Origin: Pseudoclavibacter sp. AY1F1
GTDB lineage: Bacteria; Actinomycetota; Actinomycetes; Actinomycetales; Microbacteriaceae
Assembly: GCF_002931075.1 (NCBI RefSeq)
Contig: NZ_PSTQ01000009.1
Coordinates: 90,113-154,112, forward strand
Length of the DNA stretch: 64,000 nucleotides
Reading direction: 5' to 3'
Of this stretch, positions 59,657 to 64,000 are shown piece by piece. The notes beneath the pieces were generated by a model. It ran no database searches, was not told where the DNA came from, and saw nothing but the letters and a program-made list of their open reading frames with translations. Positions within the stretch are counted from its first letter, which is position 1. Each line of letters starts with the position of its first letter. A program made the position numbers and the translations under genes.

Positions 59657-61567
59657 GTGACCCGTGAGAACCCCCTGCCCCCGACCCCCGCATCCGTCAT
59701 GCGAGACGCGCTCTTCGCGTCGGGCCGCAGCTGGCGGCTCACGCTCGCAACCCTGGGCTACGTCGTGCACGAGGCCGCAGAGGCGCTTGTGCCGGTGCTG
59801 GTCGGCGTCATCATCGACCGCGCCATCGTCACGAACGACGCCACGCAGCTCGCGCTGTGGCTTGCAGTGCTGCTCGCGAATTTCCTCGTGCTCTCCTTCT
59901 CCTACCGCTGGGCGGCGCGTCTCATGGTGCGCATCTACGGTCACGGCGAGCTGGAGCTGCGACGCTCGCTGCTGACGCGCGTCCTGCATCCCAACGGGGT
60001 CACGAGCCGACGCAGCCCTGGCGAGCTGCTGCAGATCACGACCTCCGACAGCTACCGGGTCGCGGGCGTCTCGTGGTCGGTTGTGCAACAAGGCGCGAGC
60101 GCGGCAGCGATCCTGGTCTCTTCGGTCGCTCTCCTCACGATCTCGGTTCCGCTCGGCGTGGGGGTGCTCGTGGCGTCGCTGCTGATCCTCGTCGGCATGC
60201 ACGCCGCGTCGAAGCCCATCGAGGCGCGGGGTGCGCGCGAGCAGGCTTCCGCGAGCGCGGCAAGCGACGTCGCGACCGACCTCGTCGCTGGGCTCCGCAT
60301 CATCCGCGGCATCCGCGCGCAGCCGCAGGCCACTCGCAGGTACCTCGACGCGAGCGCCGAGGCGAAGACCGGCGCGATCGCGTCGAACCGCGGCATCCAA
60401 CGCTACCTAGCGGTCAGCGGCATCGCGTCCGGCGCGTTCTTGGCGTTCCTCGCCTTCTCCGCCGCGGCGCTCGCCTCCCTCGGGCAGATCACGCTCGGCG
60501 AACTCGTCGCGGTGGTCGGGCTCGGCCAGTACCTGCAGGGTTCGCTTGCGCACGTCGGCACGTTCGCGTCGAATTGGCTCCATAAGCGCGCGTCGGCGGT
60601 CCGCATCGTCGCGGTGCTGGGCGAGGAGCACGCCGTACCCGTCGAGGAGACGCACGCCGGCGGGGACGAGCTCGTGGATGCGGTGCGCGCTTCCACTGGC
60701 TCCTCCGCGTCGTTCGTTTGGCGGGCACCCGACGGCCAAGTCGTCGACGTCGCCCCCGGCTCGCTTGTCGGCGTCAAGCCGGCGACGCCCGCGGCCGCGC
60801 GCAACCTGGCGGCGACACTCGCCTTCCGGGTGCCGCTCGAGGCCGGCGAGGTGACGGTAGCGGGGCTGGATGCGCGCACGATCGGCCCCGACGCCTACCG
60901 CCGCCTCGTCTTCGCGCCACCCCACGACGCGACCGTCTTCTCGGCGACGCTCGAGGAGAACCTGCTTGTGGGGGTCGAGTCGACGTTCGGGACAAGGGCG
61001 GGAGCAAGAGCAGGAACAGGAACCGGAGCGAGAGCGGGCGCCGGAACCGGAACCGGAGCGAGAGCAGGAGCAACGGCCAGGGCCAGGGTGCGGGCGGACA
61101 GCAGCAGCCTGCCGGTGTCCGGGGCGCACCTCGAATCCGCAGCCGAACGCGCGGCTCTCACGGAGGTCTCCGCGCTCGGCTGGGATCGCCAGCTCGGCGA
61201 ACGCGGGCGTCGGCTCTCCGGCGGCCAGCGCCAGCGCGTCCTCCTGGCCCGCGCGTTCGCGAGCCCAGCGAAGGTGCTCGTGCTCGACGAGCCCGCCTCC
61301 GCGCTCGACCCTGCAACCGAGGCGCGCGTCGCCGAGTCGCTGCGTGCGCATCCCATCACCACGCTGCTCGTCACTCGCAGCCCCCTGCTGCTCGCGGCCT
61401 GCGACCGGGTCGTTGAGGTGGGCGGCGCGATGGGCGCTGCAGCGTGTGGCGCAACAGCCGATGCAGCGGACGCAGGCGACGCAGCGGACGCGGGCGACGC
61501 AGCCGCCGATTCGCCCCGCACCGCCGACGAGCGCACCACCGCCGATGAGGAGCTGGCACGCCGATGA
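59657..61567 (+). CDS. ABC exporter half-transporter A, degenerate Walker A
   Basis: Six-helix membrane domain plus nucleotide-binding domain, 636 residues, GTG start. The signature LSGGQRQRVLLARAF (520-524) and Walker B VLVLDEPASALDP are intact. The Walker A place reads GSLVGVKPATPAAARN, with no GxxGxGKS/T, and the switch His is replaced (LLVTRSP). A low-complexity Ala/Gly/Arg/Thr insertion (about 35 residues from 451) lies between the Q-loop and the signature, and the tail is Ala/Asp-rich. It overlaps the second half-transporter by ATGA, so they form a heterodimer. Iron context suggests siderophore export or IrtAB-like import. Confidence 0.88.
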   Translation: MTRENPLPPTPASVMRDALFASGRSWRLTLATLGYVVHEAAEALVPVLVGVIIDRAIVTNDATQLALWLAVLLANFLVLSFSYRWAARLMVRIYGHGELELRRSLLTRVLHPNGVTSRRSPGELLQITTSDSYRVAGVSWSVVQQGASAAAILVSSVALLTISVPLGVGVLVASLLILVGMHAASKPIEARGAREQASASAASDVATDLVAGLRIIRGIRAQPQATRRYLDASAEAKTGAIASNRGIQRYLAVSGIASGAFLAFLAFSAAALASLGQITLGELVAVVGLGQYLQGSLAHVGTFASNWLHKRASAVRIVAVLGEEHAVPVEETHAGGDELVDAVRASTGSSASFVWRAPDGQVVDVAPGSLVGVKPATPAAARNLAATLAFRVPLEAGEVTVAGLDARTIGPDAYRRLVFAPPHDATVFSATLEENLLVGVESTFGTRAGARAGTGTGARAGAGTGTGARAGATARARVRADSSSLPVSGAHLESAAERAALTEVSALGWDRQLGERGRRLSGGQRQRVLLARAFASPAKVLVLDEPASALDPATEARVAESLRAHPITTLLVTRSPLLLAACDRVVEVGGAMGAAACGATADAADAGDAADAGDAAADSPRTADERTTADEELARR

Positions 61568-63963
61568 CACCGGTGAACCCGAGCACGCCGAACGACACGG
61601 ACGCCGTACCCGCCGGGCCGCCCCCGCACGTTGCGGTCACCGCGCCCGCCGGGCCCAACGCACTCGGCGGACCCAACTCTCCCGTCGGGCCCCACTCACC
61701 CGTCGGGCCCAGCCCGACCGCCGGGCACAACTCACGCATCGGGCCTAACTCACCCGCCGAGCGCACCTCGCCCGGTGCGGTCGAGGCGACCGCTGGGCAC
61801 AACTCGCGCGCCGAGCCCAACTCGCCTATCGGGCCCAACTCACCCGCCGAGCCAGCCCCACCCGCCGCATCCACCGAATCCACCGCACCGGCCACTGCAA
61901 CTGCAACCGCAACCGCAACTGCGACTGCGACTGCGACTGCGACTGACGCCGCGCCCAGGCTGAAGGCGGCACGACCAGAACCCGCGATCCTACCCATCGC
62001 GACGGGACGGGAGACGGCGCGCGCCGTCACGGACCGGCTGCGCGCATCCCGGGCCCGAATCTTGGCCGTTGTCATGCTCCTGCTCGGCGGGTCCTCGTCG
62101 ACGCTGCTCGTTCCGCGCCTCCTGGGCTGGCTCGTCGACCTGGTCACTGCGGGCTCCGACATGCCGGCCCTCATGGTCCCCGGCGTGCTGCTGCTGGTCG
62201 TGACGACCGTCTCCGCGCTGCTCGCCTACGCGGGCATCCGCCTCCTGGTCGCGCTGGTCCAGGAGCTCGTGAGCGCACTCCGAGAGGACGCGATGAGCGT
62301 CGTGCTCGGGATGCGCGCGGGCCAGGCTGAGAGCTCCGACTCGTCGGACATCGTGTCGCGCGTGACGGGCGACGTCGAATCGGTGACCGAGGCGGCCTCC
62401 GGCGTGCTGCCCGCGGTGACGCAGTCGTCGTTCATGATCGTGCTGTCGCTTGCCGGCATCGCCGTCATCAACCCGTGGCTGGGGCTCGCCGCGCTTGTCG
62501 CGGTGCCTGTGCAGGTGCTCGCGACGCGGTCGTTCATCCGCCGATCCCGCCCCGTCTACGCGGAGATGCGGGTCGCGGAGGCGGAGCGCGGGCAGGTCAT
62601 CATCGAGGGCGTCAGCGGCGCCGACACGATCCGCGCCCACCGCCGCCAGGCGCATCAGCTTGCGGAGGTGGATGCGCGCAGCCTGCGTTCCATAGACCTG
62701 CAGCACGAGGCGGCGCGCATCCGCACAACCTTCTTCGGGCGCCTCAACACGGGCGAGTACCTGGGCGTCGCGGCGATCCTGATCGTCAGCTTCTGGCTGG
62801 TGCAGGCCGGCGCCGTCTCGATCGGCGGGGCCACGGCGGCGGCACTCTACTTCCTCGCGCTCTTCGGGCCCATCGGGTCGCTCCTGTCGAGCATCGACGA
62901 GCTGCAGCTCGCCGGGGTCGGGCTTGCGCGTCTCGTGGGAGTCGTGGCCGCGGGACGGCACGGCGGGAACGACCGCGCAAGTGGGAGCGACCGTGAGGGT
63001 GAGAACGACGGTGAGGGTGAGAACGACAGGGAGGGTGAGAACGACCGTGAGGGTGCGAGCGACAGGGAGGGTGAGAACGACCGTGAGGGTGCGAGCGACA
63101 GGGAGGGTGCGAGCGACAGCCAGGGCGCGAGCGACAGCCACGGCACGAGCGACAGCGACGGTCGCCTGACCTCGTCAGCCCCCGCCGCGGTGCCGCCAGA
63201 GACGTCGCCATCGGTCCCAACCATTTCAGTCGATTCGGTCGACTTCAGCTACGACGGCGAGCGGATGCAGCTCACCGACGTCACCCTGAGCGTCTCGCCC
63301 GGTGAACGCGTGGCGCTTGTCGGCGAGAGCGGGTCTGGCAAGAGCACCCTCGCGCAACTCATCGTCGGGGCCTTTGACCCGACGAGCGGTTCAGTGACGG
63401 TGGGTGGGCAGCCCGCCGCACACCGCGAGCGCGACGCGAAGGTGGTGCTTGTCACGCAGGAGATCCACGTGTTCGCGGCGACGATCGCCGAGAACCTGCG
63501 CTTCGGCGCGCCGACGGCAAGCGACGAGCAGCTCGAGGCTGCTGTGCGGGCCGTCGGGGCCGACTGGTTCTTGGAGCTCGATGCCGGCCTCGAGACCCGG
63601 GTCGGAGCATCCGGTCTCGCATTGGATGGGGCGGCCGCGCAACAGCTTGCGCTCGCGCGGGTGCTGCTGCGCGACCCGGAGATCGTGGTTCTCGACGAAG
63701 CGACCGCGGAAGGCGGAGGCGACGACCCGCTTGGCCTCGATGAGGCGCTGACGGCGGCGACCCGCGGTCGCACCTCGGTTGTCGTCGCGCATCGCCTCTC
63801 GCAGGCACGCGTCGCCGACCGGATCGTCGTCATGCGAGCCGGAAAGGTCGTCGAGGAGGGCGCCCACGACGCGCTCGTCGCGCTCTCCGGCGAATACGCC
63901 CGCCTGTGGGCCGCGTGGGAGAGCGCATCGCGAGGCAGTCCCCCGCTAGCACCCCGCCCGTAG
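61564..63963 (+). CDS. ABC exporter half-transporter B, degenerate signature motif
   Basis: Partner subunit, 799 residues. The first ~140 residues are Pro/Ser/Gly repeats (GPNSPVGPHSPVGPSP) and an Ala-Thr run. Membrane domain follows (RILAVVMLLLGGSSSTLLVP). Then a ~55-residue acidic linker of DREGEND/DREGASD repeats, and the nucleotide-binding domain. Walker A GESGSGKST (587-595), Walker B IVVLDEATAE and switch His743 (VVVAHRLSQ) are intact. The signature is replaced by LDGAAAQQLALAR (687 on). This is the exact complement of the defects in half A. The stop is 37 bases from the window end. Confidence 0.88.
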   Translation: MTPVNPSTPNDTDAVPAGPPPHVAVTAPAGPNALGGPNSPVGPHSPVGPSPTAGHNSRIGPNSPAERTSPGAVEATAGHNSRAEPNSPIGPNSPAEPAPPAASTESTAPATATATATATATATATATDAAPRLKAARPEPAILPIATGRETARAVTDRLRASRARILAVVMLLLGGSSSTLLVPRLLGWLVDLVTAGSDMPALMVPGVLLLVVTTVSALLAYAGIRLLVALVQELVSALREDAMSVVLGMRAGQAESSDSSDIVSRVTGDVESVTEAASGVLPAVTQSSFMIVLSLAGIAVINPWLGLAALVAVPVQVLATRSFIRRSRPVYAEMRVAEAERGQVIIEGVSGADTIRAHRRQAHQLAEVDARSLRSIDLQHEAARIRTTFFGRLNTGEYLGVAAILIVSFWLVQAGAVSIGGATAAALYFLALFGPIGSLLSSIDELQLAGVGLARLVGVVAAGRHGGNDRASGSDREGENDGEGENDREGENDREGASDREGENDREGASDREGASDSQGASDSHGTSDSDGRLTSSAPAAVPPETSPSVPTISVDSVDFSYDGERMQLTDVTLSVSPGERVALVGESGSGKSTLAQLIVGAFDPTSGSVTVGGQPAAHRERDAKVVLVTQEIHVFAATIAENLRFGAPTASDEQLEAAVRAVGADWFLELDAGLETRVGASGLALDGAAAQQLALARVLLRDPEIVVLDEATAEGGGDDPLGLDEALTAATRGRTSVVVAHRLSQARVADRIVVMRAGKVVEEGAHDALVALSGEYARLWAAWESASRGSPPLAPRP
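61894..61946. repeat. hexamer array ACTGCR inside half-transporter B
   Basis: About nine tandem copies of ACTGCA/ACTGCG/ACCGCA, encoding an Ala-Thr run before the first membrane helix. Confidence 0.8.
62989..63165. repeat. 12/24-bp repeat encoding the acidic linker of half-transporter B
   Basis: Tandem GAGGGTGAGAACGAC and GAGGGTGCGAGCGAC units with period 12 or 24, coding for REGEND and REGASD between the membrane and nucleotide-binding domains. The 3' units decay to SQGASDSHGTSDSDG. Confidence 0.8.
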
Positions 63964-64000
63964 GCGCCGCCTCTCTGCTGCGCACGCCGGCGCCCGCGCC

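Noticed and set aside
1..64000. tRNA, rRNA, insertion sequence or prophage genes
   Set aside because: No cloverleaf, rRNA segment, transposase, integrase or phage-structural sequence was recognised on either strand by reading; a tRNAscan or Rfam search would be decisive.

Overview
This is a GC-rich (roughly 65-70 % by eye) Actinomycete chromosome segment. The codon and motif style, with many GTG/TTG starts, 1-4 base gene overlaps and an LAxTG (class E) sortase signal, suggests a soil or plant-associated member of Microbacteriaceae or a close relative. This is an inference from gene content and style, not from a marker gene. I see no rRNA, tRNA, CRISPR array, transposase or phage gene.

Layout. 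(1) 1-6117: end of an alpha/beta hydrolase, a NarL-type two-component pair, a CGNR zinc-finger regulator, an AEC transporter, a PdxA2-like dehydrogenase followed by what looks like the remnant of its DUF1537 kinase partner, and a ROK regulator. (2) 6248-11805: ROK-flanked alpha-galactoside operon (GH36, two ABC permeases, binding protein, strong terminator). (3) 11879-17190: an MFS remnant, then a tightly coupled four-gene operon (Gfo/Idh/MocA dehydrogenase, TIM-barrel isomerase, LacI regulator, membrane protein). It is divergent from a sugar porter that has no normal start codon, and a 10-bp-arm palindrome lies between them. (4) 17297-27709: msrB-msrA, a MarR unit, an IclR/extradiol dioxygenase pair, an SDR, an IclR/hutH pair, a Tat-secreted protein, a nitroreductase and small membrane proteins. 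(5) 27818-31195: type III polyketide synthase with a methyltransferase and an intervening 29-codon ORF, then an M23 lipoprotein. (6) 31341-41725: arabinose-type region with a GPH transporter broken by one in-frame stop, a GH2 glycosidase, two divergent LacI regulators and araBDA. The same 14-bp operator precedes the transporter and araB. (7) 41958-52276: LacI, two permeases, binding protein and GH36 on the minus strand, divergent from a 1022-residue cell-wall-anchored GH39-like enzyme. Three copies of one operator lie between them. The block is bracketed by two copies of a ~140-bp dispersed repeat. (8) 52288-63963: FecBCDE-type ferric-siderophore uptake with a siderophore-interacting reductase, an AraC regulator and a heterodimeric ABC exporter. 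DtxR/IdeR-like boxes are present.

How the parts may work together. Blocks 6 and 7 read as one carbohydrate programme. The surface GH39-like enzyme would release a small sugar, possibly galactosyl-arabinose from arabinogalactan side chains. The ABC importer would take it in, the intracellular GH36 would split it, and AraA, AraB and AraD would feed the arabinose into the pentose phosphate pathway. Neither sugar importer has its own ATPase, so both probably use a shared MsiK-type ATPase encoded elsewhere. Block 8 is an iron-acquisition locus whose exporter pair appears able to form only one complete ATP site. Several genes carry long hexamer-type repeat expansions, and similar minisatellites lie between genes, which points to frequent slippage in this genome.
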